A stretch of 9,342 nt of DNA from Scatosoma sp045660225 (GTDB lineage Bacteria; Bacillota; Clostridia; Christensenellales; Borkfalkiaceae). The notes beneath the pieces are model-generated. The model did not search any database, had not been told where the DNA came from, and saw only the letters and a list, made by a program, of their open reading frames with translations. The stretch's first letter is position 1; each line of letters opens with the position of its first letter. Both the position numbers and the translations under genes were made by a program. The stretch is from assembly GCA_045660225.1 (NCBI GenBank), contig JAZRDK010000092.1, positions 1-9,342 of the forward strand. The letters run 5' to 3'. Positions 1 through 7,260 of the stretch are shown here, piece by piece.

Positions 1-1
1 C

Positions 2-868
2 ATGGCTACGATCCGACTTAAAGCGGTGAAAATGTCGGGCGCGGACTTTGGTATCATCTTCGACACGGACGTGGACAGAGCAGGCGCAGTAGATAGCAAC
101 GGCGAAGAAATCAACCGCAATAAGTTGATTGCCTTGATTTCCGCAATTCTCTTGTCCGAAAAAGCGGGTACGGTCGTTACCGACTCGGTTACGTCGGACG
201 GGTTGGCGGAATTTATCCAAAACTTGGGCGGCAGACATCACCGCTTTAAGCGCGGATATAAAAACGTTATCAACGAAGCCATCCGCTTGAACGCGCTTGG
301 GGAATACACCCCCTTGGCGATTGAAACCAGCGGACACGCCGCGCTGATGGAAAACTATTTCTTGGACGACGGCGCGTATCTTATCACCAGGCTTTTGATT
401 GCGCTTGCAAACGCGTCGAAGGAAGGAAAAAACTTGACCGACCTTATCAAAACGCTCCGCCAGCCGAAAGAAGCCTTGGAAATTCGACTCCGTTTTAAGG
501 ACGGATGCGATTTTAAGACGCTTGGCAAAGACGTTTTGAAAGCGTATAACGAGTACGTGAAAGCAAACGAAAACTTAGTGCTTGCACCCGATAACCACGA
601 AGGTTGCAGGGCGCGTTACGGCGAACGCAACGGCGACGGCTGGGCGCTTCTTCGTATGAGCTTGCACGACCCGATTCTTCCCATCAACGTAGAAAGTAAC
701 CGCGCAAACGGCGCGTTGCATATCGTCAAGGATTTGTATTATTTCTTGAAAAAATACGATTTCTTGGACGTAACCCCTATGGAAAAGGCGGTAAATTCTT
801 GCAGACAAAACCTGCTGGATTCCGTCAAGAAAGCAAAGGCGGACAACCTTTTGTCCTTCCTTTTCTAA
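2..868 (+). CDS. Phosphomannomutase/phosphoglucomutase-type phosphohexomutase, C-terminal part (5' truncated by window edge)
   Basis: Alpha-D-phosphohexomutase, which interconverts hexose 1- and 6-phosphates in the cytoplasm to feed sugar-nucleotide synthesis. The metal-binding loop DTDVDR is at visible residues 21-26 (Asp21, Asp23, Asp25). The sugar-binding loop ETSGH is at 108-112, followed by ENYFLDDGAYL, which is typical of domain 3 in this family. The C-terminal phosphate-binding domain shows ALLRMSLHDPILPINVESN at about 215-233. The family is usually 450-500 residues, and the N-terminal domain with the catalytic phosphoserine is missing, so the gene starts before the window. The ATG at position 2 is probably an internal codon, because the metal loop follows it after only 20 residues. 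Whether the preferred substrate is mannose, glucose or glucosamine phosphate cannot be told from this part. Transketolase follows 54 bases downstream on the same strand with no terminator between, so co-transcription is possible. Confidence 0.9.
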   Translation: MATIRLKAVKMSGADFGIIFDTDVDRAGAVDSNGEEINRNKLIALISAILLSEKAGTVVTDSVTSDGLAEFIQNLGGRHHRFKRGYKNVINEAIRLNALGEYTPLAIETSGHAALMENYFLDDGAYLITRLLIALANASKEGKNLTDLIKTLRQPKEALEIRLRFKDGCDFKTLGKDVLKAYNEYVKANENLVLAPDNHEGCRARYGERNGDGWALLRMSLHDPILPINVESNRANGALHIVKDLYYFLKKYDFLDVTPMEKAVNSCRQNLLDSVKKAKADNLLSFLF

Positions 869-906
869 CCCTTTTCTAACCCCCTTAAAAAAGAAAATAA
901 TTTGTC

Positions 907-911
907 AGGAG
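907..911 (+). promoter_or_regulatory. Ribosome binding site of transketolase
   Basis: AGGAG lies 11 bases before the ATG at 923. This is longer than the usual 6-9 but is the only Shine-Dalgarno candidate, and it supports that start. No convincing separate promoter was seen in 869-906. Confidence 0.7.
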
Positions 912-922
912 AATAAAAATCA

Positions 923-2923
923 ATGGACGTTCAGAAAACCACCATTAACGCGATAAGAATCTTATCCGCGGAAGCAATCGACAAGGCAAAATCCGGTCAC
1001 CCCGGTCTTCCTATGGGTTGTGCGCCCATCGCGTACACCCTGTTTCAAAACTTCTTGAAGTTTAATCCAAGCGACTTGAAGTGGGACAACCGCGACCGTT
1101 TCGTTTTGTCGGCAGGACACGGCTCTATGCTCAATTATTCCTTGTTCCACCTTTACGGTATGGGACTTTCGATGGAAGATTTGAAAAATTTCCGCCAGCT
1201 CGGTTCGAAAACCCCCGGCCATCCCGAATACGGCCACACGGCAGGCGTAGAAACGACGACGGGTCCCTTGGGTCAAGGCATCGCAAACGCCGTTGGTATG
1301 GCGCTTGCGGAAGCGCACCTTGCGGCAAAATACACCCGCCCCGGTTATAACGTAGTCGACCACTACACCTACGCTATCTGTGGCGACGGTTGTTTGGAAG
1401 AAGGTATTTCCTACGAAGCTTGCTCGTTTGCAGGCGCGCACGCACTTGGAAAACTTATTCTCCTTTACGACGACAACGACATCACGATTGAAGGCGACAC
1501 GGACGTTACTTTCAAGGAAAACGTAGGCGCACGTTTCGCGGCACAAAACTGGCAAGTCCTTCACGTAGACTTGGTGGCAAGCCCCGACGACGTAGACGCT
1601 TTGTCCGAAGCCATCAAACAGGCGAAAGCGCGCACGGATAAACCTTCCGTCATCATTTGCCACACGCACATCGGTTACGGTTCGCCGTTGGAAGGCTCGG
1701 AAAAATGCCACGGCGCACCTCTCGGCGCGGAAAACCTTGCAAAATCCAAAGAAAAACTCGGTTGGGAATACGCACCCTTCGAATGCCCCGACGAAGTATA
1801 CGCCCATTGCAAACAGGCGGCGGATTCCGGCGCGAACGCGCAGGCAGTTTGGACGGAAATGTTCAAAATGTACGAATCAGCTTACCCCGAGCTTGCGAAG
1901 GAATACAAAGCGGTTATGGCAGGCGAAAAGCCTAACTTTGATGAAATCGAAGGTCTTTACGATTTCGACAAGCCTATGGCAACCCGTCAAACTTCGGCAA
2001 AGGCGTTGAACCTTATCGCGGGAAATATGCCCCAACTTATGGGCGGTTCGGCTGACCTTGGCCCTTCCAACCTTTCGGAAATGAAAAACACCGACACGGT
2101 GAAATACGGCACGTTTGCGCACGCCAACCCCGCAGGCAGAAATATGCACTACGGTATCCGTGAACACGCGATGGCTGCAATCGCAAACGGTATGCAACTC
2201 CACGGTGGCATCCAAGCGTATTGTGCAACCTTCTTCGTATTCGCCGACTACTGCAAGCCTGCAATGCGTTTGTCCGCGCTTATGAAATTGCCCGTAACTT
2301 ACATTATGACGCACGACTCCATCGGCGTTGGCGAAGACGGCCCTACGCATCAACCTATCGAACAGCTCATCATGCTCCGTTCGATTCCCGGCTTGAAGGT
2401 ATACCGTCCTGCGGACGGCAAGGAAACGGCGGCGGCTTGGGTTTCCGCAATGAGCGGTGACGAACCTACCGTACTCGTCCTTTCCCGTCAAAACCTTCCC
2501 CAGTATGCTGGTAGCGGTAAGCAAGCTTTGAAAGGCGGTTACGTTTTGGAAGATTGCGAAGGCACGCCCGACGTATTGCTGATGGGTACGGGCTCGGAAG
2601 TAGAGCTTTGCGTGAAGGCAAAGGCAACGCTTGAAGCGCAAGGCGTGAAAGCGCGCGTCGTGTCCATGCCTTGCTTTGAAGAATTTGAAAAGCAGAGCGC
2701 GGAATACAAAGAATCCGTCCTTCCCGCAAGCGTGAAAGCGCGTGTATGCGTAGAAGCGGCTTGCCCTTACAGCTGGTACAAATACGCAGGCGACAACGGC
2801 GAAATGGTTTGTATGACTTCCTTCGGCGCGTCCGCACCTGCAGGCGTACTCTTCCCCCACTTCGGTTTCACGGTAGAAAACGTCGTAGAAAAAGCTTTGG
2901 CGTCCATCAATAAATGTAAATAA
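923..2923 (+). CDS. tkt: Transketolase
   Basis: Thiamine diphosphate-dependent transfer of two-carbon ketol units in the non-oxidative pentose phosphate pathway; cytoplasmic, normally a homodimer. At 666 residues it is the full usual length. Domain order is pyrophosphate-binding (about 1-310), pyrimidine-binding (about 350-520) and C-terminal (about 540-666). Visible landmarks are KSGHPG with His26, SAGHGSM, TTGPLGQG, the ThDP/metal motif beginning GDG at 154-156 and continuing to the NDITIEGDT segment, GGSADLGPSN, the REHAM motif with catalytic Glu414 (E. coli Glu411 equivalent), and HDSIGVGEDGPTHQP. All are intact, so the enzyme should be active. The motif pattern fits transketolase rather than DXP synthase. 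The start is fixed by the AGGAG at 907-911 and by the N-terminus aligning with known transketolases. A strong terminator follows 11 bases after the stop. Confidence 0.98.
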   Translation: MDVQKTTINAIRILSAEAIDKAKSGHPGLPMGCAPIAYTLFQNFLKFNPSDLKWDNRDRFVLSAGHGSMLNYSLFHLYGMGLSMEDLKNFRQLGSKTPGHPEYGHTAGVETTTGPLGQGIANAVGMALAEAHLAAKYTRPGYNVVDHYTYAICGDGCLEEGISYEACSFAGAHALGKLILLYDDNDITIEGDTDVTFKENVGARFAAQNWQVLHVDLVASPDDVDALSEAIKQAKARTDKPSVIICHTHIGYGSPLEGSEKCHGAPLGAENLAKSKEKLGWEYAPFECPDEVYAHCKQAADSGANAQAVWTEMFKMYESAYPELAKEYKAVMAGEKPNFDEIEGLYDFDKPMATRQTSAKALNLIAGNMPQLMGGSADLGPSNLSEMKNTDTVKYGTFAHANPAGRNMHYGIREHAMAAIANGMQLHGGIQAYCATFFVFADYCKPAMRLSALMKLPVTYIMTHDSIGVGEDGPTHQPIEQLIMLRSIPGLKVYRPADGKETAAAWVSAMSGDEPTVLVLSRQNLPQYAGSGKQALKGGYVLEDCEGTPDVLLMGTGSEVELCVKAKATLEAQGVKARVVSMPCFEEFEKQSAEYKESVLPASVKARVCVEAACPYSWYKYAGDNGEMVCMTSFGASAPAGVLFPHFGFTVENVVEKALASINKCK

Positions 2924-2934
2924 TCGTATATAGG

Positions 2935-2972
2935 AAAGCGCTCCGCAAAATTGCGGAGCGCTTTTATTTTTT
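2935..2972 (+). terminator. Rho-independent terminator of transketolase
   Basis: The stem GCGCTCCGC (2938-2946) pairs perfectly with GCGGAGCGC (2953-2961) around an A/T loop, and flanking A-T pairs extend it. A T-rich tract TTTTATTTTTT follows at 2962-2972. Confidence 0.93.
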
Positions 2973-3081
2973 CAACGAACTTTCACAAAATACAAACGCA
3001 GTTGTCGTATTTACGCCTTATACTTAGCATTGTAAAGGTCAACTGCCCACACGTTTCCTACCAGAAACACCTCCATAAATT

Positions 3082-3123
3082 GCAAAAGCGTATACCGCTT
3101 GGTATACGCTTTTGCTTTTTTTT
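3082..3123 (+). terminator. Second perfect hairpin with T8 tract, possibly bidirectional
   Basis: A 15-bp perfect stem (3082-3096 with 3101-3115), loop GCTT, is followed by eight T at 3116-3123 on the + strand. It sits directly beyond the stop codon of the minus-strand S41 protease gene. On the minus strand the same stem is followed only by a short mixed tract (AATTTA), so it is a stronger terminator for + transcription. It could still stop the convergent protease transcript. The 110 bases between the transketolase terminator and this hairpin hold no ORF I can support. Confidence 0.75.
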
Positions 3124-3126
3124 ACT

Positions 3127-3145
3127 TTCAACGCGCACCTGCCCC
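3127..3145. repeat. Left arm of 19-bp perfect inverted repeat in the 3' end of the protease gene
   Basis: TTCAACGCGCACCTGCCCC on the + strand. It includes the TGA stop of the protease and encodes its last residues (GAGAR) on the minus strand. The exact reverse complement lies at 4437-4455. The match does not extend beyond 19 bases on either side. Confidence 0.9.
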
Positions 3146-4498
3146 CAGCAAACGCGAAAGCGCGGACACGGTTTCCTTTTCAAAATCTTTCTCTTCATCC
3201 ACAGTCAAAGCCCCGTCTTGTGGCAAAATCCCCCTACCGTGTATCGAAGTATGCGACGTCGGCCAAACAATTTCCGCCGTCGTTAATTTCAAAGCGTCTT
3301 GTTTCGACAAGCTCAACGTACGCGTTTCCTGCATAATGCCTTTGCCGAAGGTTTTGTATTCTCCGTTTCTTCCCACCAAGCAAACGCCGTCAAACCCAAG
3401 CGCGCCGTAGTCGAGCATACACCCTATCAAGCACTCCGACGCGGATGCCGTGGACGTATCCGCAAGGACGTAAATTTTGCTCTCGCTTGAAAAATAGTCG
3501 GCGTACACGTTTCTGTCCGCGCGGTATTCTTCCCTGTCGTCCCCGAAATCGGCAACGGCAACGACGGGCGTTTTTTCCGTCGCGGTCTTGCAAAAATACG
3601 ACGCAATCGACTGCATCACGCCCACGTATCCGCCACCGTTTCCGCGAAGGTCAAGCACCAAATTCTTCTTGCCGTCCGTTTTGAACTGCGCCATCGCCCT
3701 ATCAAATCCGTCCTTGGCATTGCCTGAAAATTGCACTAATCTTATATACGCCGTGTCTTCCCCAAGCGTAGGCAACGGATTCCCCGTTTCCGTCCACTCG
3801 GTTGCGTTTTCGCCTAAAAGCGCATAGCCGGTGGCGTTCGTGCGGTAAAATACGTAATTTTCTACGTACGCCGTACGGCGCAGAGAAACCGTTCGCTCAC
3901 CTTCCTGTAAGCGCAGTCTTAAGAAAATTTGCGTATTTTCTTCTACACCTTCCAAAAACGCGGAGAATTCCGCAAACGAATCGCTCGGTTTTATCTCCGT
4001 TTCCGTTTTCCCAAACCCGATGACGACGTCGCCGGCGCGAACGCCTGCCTTCTCCGCCGGCGAGTTTCCGCAAACGCTGAAAATTTCCATAGACGTCACG
4101 CCCGTCGCCTTATCGCGAAGAAACGCCAAGCCCACGCCACTTTTCTTGCCCTGCATAGCTTGGACGGATTCATTATATTCCTCCGCCGTCATATAATAAG
4201 AGTAGTCGTCTAATATTTCTTCGTTGACCGTTTGGAAAAGCACAGAATAAAACGCGTCGTCGTCTACTTCTTGATAATACTTATCGTCAATGCCGTCCTT
4301 AATTTTTTTGAGCGTCCGCAAGCCGTCGTCCAAAGAATACCAACGGGTAAAAAATCCACCGAAAAAGGATGCCGTTACCACGCAAACGACAAGCAAAATA
4401 GACACCCACGTCCGCTTTTTCGACTGAGCCATAGTAGGGGCAGGTGCGCGTTGAACTTCGTTTTCGCCAAAAAATTCGTCTTTACTTTCTTTTTCCAT
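3128..4498 (-). CDS. S41-family carboxy-terminal processing protease with N-terminal membrane anchor and PDZ domain
   Basis: Serine protease of the CtpA/Prc type that cleaves proteins near their C-termini outside the membrane. The order in 456 residues is: charged cytoplasmic N-terminus, one membrane segment (about 30-52, lipid anchor unlikely), PDZ domain (about 118-200, with GVGLAF and SPAEKAGVRAGDVVIGFG), then the S41 catalytic domain (about 245-425). Catalytic landmarks are LDLRGNGGG (282-290), TASASE (350-355, nucleophile Ser352 by spacing, Ser354 next to it) and FGKG with Lys386, then LKLTTAEIVWP and SIHGRGILP. The Ser-to-Lys spacing is 34, longer than the about 25 seen in E. coli Prc, because of extra residues around GFDGVCLVGRNGEYK. 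The start is supported by GGAGAG at 4502-4507. Both gene ends contain the arms of a 19-bp inverted repeat. The terminator at 4548-4583 separates it from the regulator gene upstream. Confidence 0.93.
   Translation of the reverse strand: MEKESKDEFFGENEVQRAPAPTMAQSKKRTWVSILLVVCVVTASFFGGFFTRWYSLDDGLRTLKKIKDGIDDKYYQEVDDDAFYSVLFQTVNEEILDDYSYYMTAEEYNESVQAMQGKKSGVGLAFLRDKATGVTSMEIFSVCGNSPAEKAGVRAGDVVIGFGKTETEIKPSDSFAEFSAFLEGVEENTQIFLRLRLQEGERTVSLRRTAYVENYVFYRTNATGYALLGENATEWTETGNPLPTLGEDTAYIRLVQFSGNAKDGFDRAMAQFKTDGKKNLVLDLRGNGGGYVGVMQSIASYFCKTATEKTPVVAVADFGDDREEYRADRNVYADYFSSESKIYVLADTSTASASECLIGCMLDYGALGFDGVCLVGRNGEYKTFGKGIMQETRTLSLSKQDALKLTTAEIVWPTSHTSIHGRGILPQDGALTVDEEKDFEKETVSALSRLLGAGAR
4437..4455. 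repeat. Right arm of 19-bp perfect inverted repeat in the 5' end of the protease gene
   Basis: GGGGCAGGTGCGCGTTGAA on the + strand, the exact reverse complement of 3127-3145. On the minus strand it encodes residues VQRAPAP (about 15-21) of the protease, just before the membrane segment. The arms enclose 1291 bases, which is nearly the whole gene. Confidence 0.9.
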
Positions 4499-4547
4499 AC
4501 TCTCTCCATTTGGGACGTGCGCCCCTTTCGATAATACCCTTTTTAGG

Positions 4548-4583
4548 ACAAAAATATCCGCGCCAAAGCGTTCTTTAGCGCGG
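4548..4583 (-). terminator. Rho-independent terminator of the PucR-type regulator gene
   Basis: On the minus strand the stem CCGCGCTAAAG / CTTTGGCGCGG (4583-4573 with 4568-4558, one T-G wobble) has loop AACG and is followed by ATATTTTTGT. It starts 9 bases after the regulator stop codon. The T-rich run at 4589-4600 on the other side could also make it work on the + strand. Confidence 0.85.
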
Positions 4584-4592
4584 ACGGGGTTT

Positions 4593-5609
4593 TTATTTTT
4601 TGAGTAACGTATACAACATCGTCAGTACACGGAAGGAAACCGCGTCGGAAAACTGACGGATATTTAAGCCGGTTGCCTTTTCGATTTTATCCAAACGATA
4701 AAGCAACGTGTTTCTATGCATATACAAATTGCGCGACGTTTCGCTGACGTTCAAGCTACTTCTTAAAAACTCTTCCGCCGTCGTCAACATTTCTTCGTCT
4801 TCAAACAATTCCCTGCAACTTTCGTCCGTCAGCTCGGCAAGGTATCTCGACAACTTGGTTTCGGGGATTTCTTCCAACATCTTCGCAAGGATAAATTCTC
4901 TATACGAGTGCACGTCCCCCTTAAGCGCGAACACGTCCGCATAGCGGAGCGCATTTTCCGCCTGCGCATACGACATCGCCACGTCCTTCAAATCGCGCAC
5001 GGTCGCCCCGACGCCTGCCAACGCGTCGACACCGATTTCTTCACGCAGGGACTGCACCAAAAACTCGGCATAGTCGACGGCAGAACGGTATTCGTCTTCG
5101 GCGTCTTCGGAAAATTTGACCAACGCGCAAACGTCTTTCGCCATACAAACCGCGGTGTCTAAACTGTTTCCGCCGTACTGTTCTAACAGCGCAAGCGCCT
5201 CGTCCATACGCTTAGGCACGCGCAACACGATAACGAAACAAGGCGCGCCTTTTACGGAATATTTCGTCGTGTACTTATACACACCCATCGACGACACTTC
5301 GCCGACGAGAATACGTTTTAAGTGCTCGGTTTTAGAAAGCTCGGCTTCCTTATCCGCAAAACTTTCAATGTACGAAGGCAAAAACAAAGCGTAGTTTTTC
5401 GTCGTTTCGTCCGCGCCTTGTAAAACGCCGACGTAGCCGACGCTTTTATACAAAAACCGAAAATAGGTATACTCGCCGTCGTCAAAAACGCCTTCAAACT
5501 GCCTTTCGCAAATCGGCACGCCTTCAGGGCGCGTATTCTCCGCATAGCAGAACATTTTCAAGCCCGTTTTTTCTTCAATTTTTTTGATAATTCTTTCCGG
5601 TTCTCGCAT
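4593..5609 (-). CDS. PucR/CdaR-type transcriptional regulator
   Basis: A 338-residue DNA-binding regulator. The C-terminus (about 276-335) is the PucR-type helix-turn-helix: TTAEEFLRSSLNVSETSRNL, then MHRNTLLYRLDKIEKATGL with its hallmark HRNT-L-YRL-KIE pattern. The middle (about 120-235) resembles the GGDEF-like/CdaR regulatory segment, including GVGATVRDLKDVAMSYAQAENALRYA. I do not recognise a ligand-binding fold in residues 1-110. Family members sense small molecules such as purine breakdown products or sugar acids, but the ligand here is unknown. The start is firmly supported by AGGAG at 5616-5620, six bases upstream, and by a good promoter at 5646-5674. It is divergent from the membrane protein gene at 5918, making that gene a natural candidate target, which is inference only. 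Confidence 0.88.
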   Translation of the reverse strand: MREPERIIKKIEEKTGLKMFCYAENTRPEGVPICERQFEGVFDDGEYTYFRFLYKSVGYVGVLQGADETTKNYALFLPSYIESFADKEAELSKTEHLKRILVGEVSSMGVYKYTTKYSVKGAPCFVIVLRVPKRMDEALALLEQYGGNSLDTAVCMAKDVCALVKFSEDAEDEYRSAVDYAEFLVQSLREEIGVDALAGVGATVRDLKDVAMSYAQAENALRYADVFALKGDVHSYREFILAKMLEEIPETKLSRYLAELTDESCRELFEDEEMLTTAEEFLRSSLNVSETSRNLYMHRNTLLYRLDKIEKATGLNIRQFSDAVSFRVLTMLYTLLKK

Positions 5610-5645
5610 AGGTTACTCCTAATCGATTTCGTCTTATTCCCCCCT

Positions 5646-5674
5646 ATTATACCCTAAAAGTTAAGATTTTTCAA
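5646..5674 (-). promoter_or_regulatory. Sigma-A promoter of the PucR-type regulator
   Basis: On the minus strand, -35 TTGAAA (5674-5669), a 17-base spacer and -10 TATAAT (5651-5646) precede the regulator's AGGAG and start at 5609. The predicted transcript starts near 5639. Confidence 0.85.
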
Positions 5675-5795
5675 GGCTTTTTACACGCTTTTTTATTTTT
5701 TCTTTACGAAAAGAATAAACGCGCTTTCCTAAAGGAAACCGTCCTTCTTTTTTGCACTTTTTTTGCGAAAAATCAAAAAAACTCGTGGCTAAGTA

Positions 5796-5824
5796 TTGAC
5801 ATCATATGATAAAAGTGTTATAAT
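5796..5824 (+). promoter_or_regulatory. Consensus sigma-A promoter of the membrane protein gene
   Basis: -35 TTGACA (5796-5801), a 17-base spacer and -10 TATAAT (5819-5824) match the consensus in all 12 positions. The palindrome ATCATATGAT (5801-5810) overlaps the end of the -35 box and the spacer, and is a possible operator. The predicted start near 5831 leaves a leader of about 87 bases. Confidence 0.92.
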
Positions 5825-5917
5825 ACTGTAAAAATAAATCGTTTTATTCTGTCACGCTATGCGCGTACGCGCGTTTGGCGTCACGGAAAATCTAAAAAAC
5901 ATTTCAGGAGATTTGTT

Positions 5918-7207
5918 ATGAGTAAGACAACCCAGAAAAAGAACGTTTCTTACAGACTGCTCGCCGTTCTTTTGTTGGCGGCTTGCGTCAGCGCGTTCTT
6001 CCTTCCCTTCGCTTTCCTTGGCGTAAGCGAACCGAAAACGCTTATCAGCGCAATCAAGGCTTTGTTGGAATCCAACGAAAAATTGCTTGGTTTCCTTCCC
6101 GTTTTAACCAGTGGCGGTTTGTCTGAACTTACGCTTGCTAACGGCCTCATCGTTTGGGCTTTCCCCTTGACGTTGATTATCGCCGGCGTTATTTCCTTGT
6201 TCGCGCTCTTCTCGAAAAAGAAAGCACCCAGACGCGTTCGCACGGCGCTCTATTTCTTCACGGCAGGCGCTGCACTTTTCTCACTTAGCGTTTCGATGGG
6301 TACTGCGTTTACGACGGGCGTCGTCGTATTCGACGTATACAGTTTGATTTTGGTTGGCGTTGGCGCGTTCTTCTATTTCTTGCTTATGTTCCCCAAAGTT
6401 GGCAAATCCGCTTGGATGAACGCTATCCATTTCGTTCTTTCGCTTGCATTTGCGCTTTGCTTGATGCTCGGCATTGCGGCAACCGGTCTTAAAAAGCCCG
6501 CGTTCCTTGGCTCGCTCCAAGACGTCGTTTACAAACTGATTCTTTTGGTTGTTATCGCACTCGTTTTGTTCAACGTTATCATCGGTTCGTTCCGTGCGAC
6601 GTCGAAAAACGGTCTTTCGGGCGACGTGGTACGCTATGCGTTGCAACTTGTCGTTTCCGCGTTCGTTTGCTACGTTTGCTTTGCTGCAACGTCGGCACTT
6701 CCCATCTTCCCCATCGTTGCCATTGCAATTTCCGTACTTCAAATCATCTTCGTTACCGCACAACTCGTATCGCGTAGCAAGAGAAGAATTAAGGACGCTG
6801 CAGAAGCGAAACTTGCTGGTTTTGAAAAGGAAGAATACGTAGAAGCGTACGCTTACGAAGGCGGTCCCGTTGCAGGCGTTCTTCTTGCAGAAGAAGTTAC
6901 CCCTGTGGAAGCACCCGTTGCAGAAGGCGCTACCCCCCGTTGCGGTGCGGTTGCAGGCTACGATTTCTACAACACGAAGAGCTTTGACCCCTTCATCGCT
7001 ACGCTTAACGATAAGGAAAGAGAAGAATTTACCGACCTTTACATCTTGAAATGCAAGGGCAATATGGACGAAATCCCTACGTACGTAGTAGGCGGTGACA
7101 ACAAAGCCTTCTTCGACAAGGTGTTTATTTACCTTGGTCAGTACAGAGAAAAGATTCCCAACGAACTCCTTTCTAAGATGTACAAATTCTCGATGAAAAT
7201 CTCCTAA
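5918..7207 (+). CDS. Multi-pass membrane protein of unknown function with soluble C-terminal domain
   Basis: Not recognised as a named family. The 429 residues hold about eight hydrophobic segments (about 12-34, 75-98, 108-132, 138-157, 167-188, 203-224, 238-258, 262-284) after a short basic N-terminus. A basic stretch SRSKRRIK (285-292) follows, then an Ala/Glu/Pro/Val-rich linker (about 293-345), then a predicted folded cytoplasmic tail (about 348-429) containing FDPFIATLNDKEREEFTDLY and YVVGGDNKAFFDKVFIYLGQY. I have the impression that this tail recurs in other uncharacterised clostridial membrane proteins, but cannot verify it. The start is set by AGGAG at 5906-5910, seven bases upstream. 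The gene is monocistronic, between a consensus promoter and its own terminator, which suggests strong steady expression. A transporter or envelope-stress role is possible but unsupported. Confidence 0.85.
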   Translation: MSKTTQKKNVSYRLLAVLLLAACVSAFFLPFAFLGVSEPKTLISAIKALLESNEKLLGFLPVLTSGGLSELTLANGLIVWAFPLTLIIAGVISLFALFSKKKAPRRVRTALYFFTAGAALFSLSVSMGTAFTTGVVVFDVYSLILVGVGAFFYFLLMFPKVGKSAWMNAIHFVLSLAFALCLMLGIAATGLKKPAFLGSLQDVVYKLILLVVIALVLFNVIIGSFRATSKNGLSGDVVRYALQLVVSAFVCYVCFAATSALPIFPIVAIAISVLQIIFVTAQLVSRSKRRIKDAAEAKLAGFEKEEYVEAYAYEGGPVAGVLLAEEVTPVEAPVAEGATPRCGAVAGYDFYNTKSFDPFIATLNDKEREEFTDLYILKCKGNMDEIPTYVVGGDNKAFFDKVFIYLGQYREKIPNELLSKMYKFSMKIS

Positions 7208-7223
7208 TCTATGATAAAAAATT

Positions 7224-7255
7224 ACCGAGCCGACGTTTTGTCGGCTCGGTTTTTT
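7224..7255 (+). terminator. Rho-independent terminator of the membrane protein gene
   Basis: The stem ACCGAGCCGAC (7224-7234) pairs perfectly with GTCGGCTCGGT (7240-7250), loop GTTTT, followed by TTTTT at 7251-7255. Confidence 0.93.
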
Positions 7256-7260
7256 ATTAC

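Larger units (their letters stand above)
5610..5917. other. Divergent intergenic region (308 bases)
   Basis: Holds the two divergent promoters at 5646-5674 (minus) and 5796-5824 (plus). A small palindrome TTTCCTAAAGGAAA (5725-5738) lies between them. A-tracts at about 5766-5780 sit just upstream of the plus -35 like an UP element. The rest is A/T rich, and no small ORF with a ribosome binding site was seen. Confidence 0.7.

Noticed and set aside
962..2860. Long minus-strand frames opposite transketolase (281 and 327 codons)
   Set aside because: They lie antisense to a complete, motif-rich transketolase, have no recognisable domain or ribosome binding site, and arise from the codon use of the real gene.
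3099..3410. 103-codon plus-strand frame over the 3' end of the protease gene
   Set aside because: It is antisense to the protease, with no ribosome binding site and its start inside the hairpin. It matters only as the frame that would be fused after a hypothetical inversion.
3128..4498. Protease gene plus inverted repeats as a small transposon
   Set aside because: There is no transposase and no target-site duplication outside the arms, and the arms lie inside the coding sequence, so a transposable element is unlikely.
4531..4560. GGGTATTAT upstream of the protease gene as a SigB-like or sigma-A promoter
   Set aside because: The -10 resemblance is fair, but no acceptable -35 box lies at the right distance for either sigma factor. 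The protease promoter remains unidentified.
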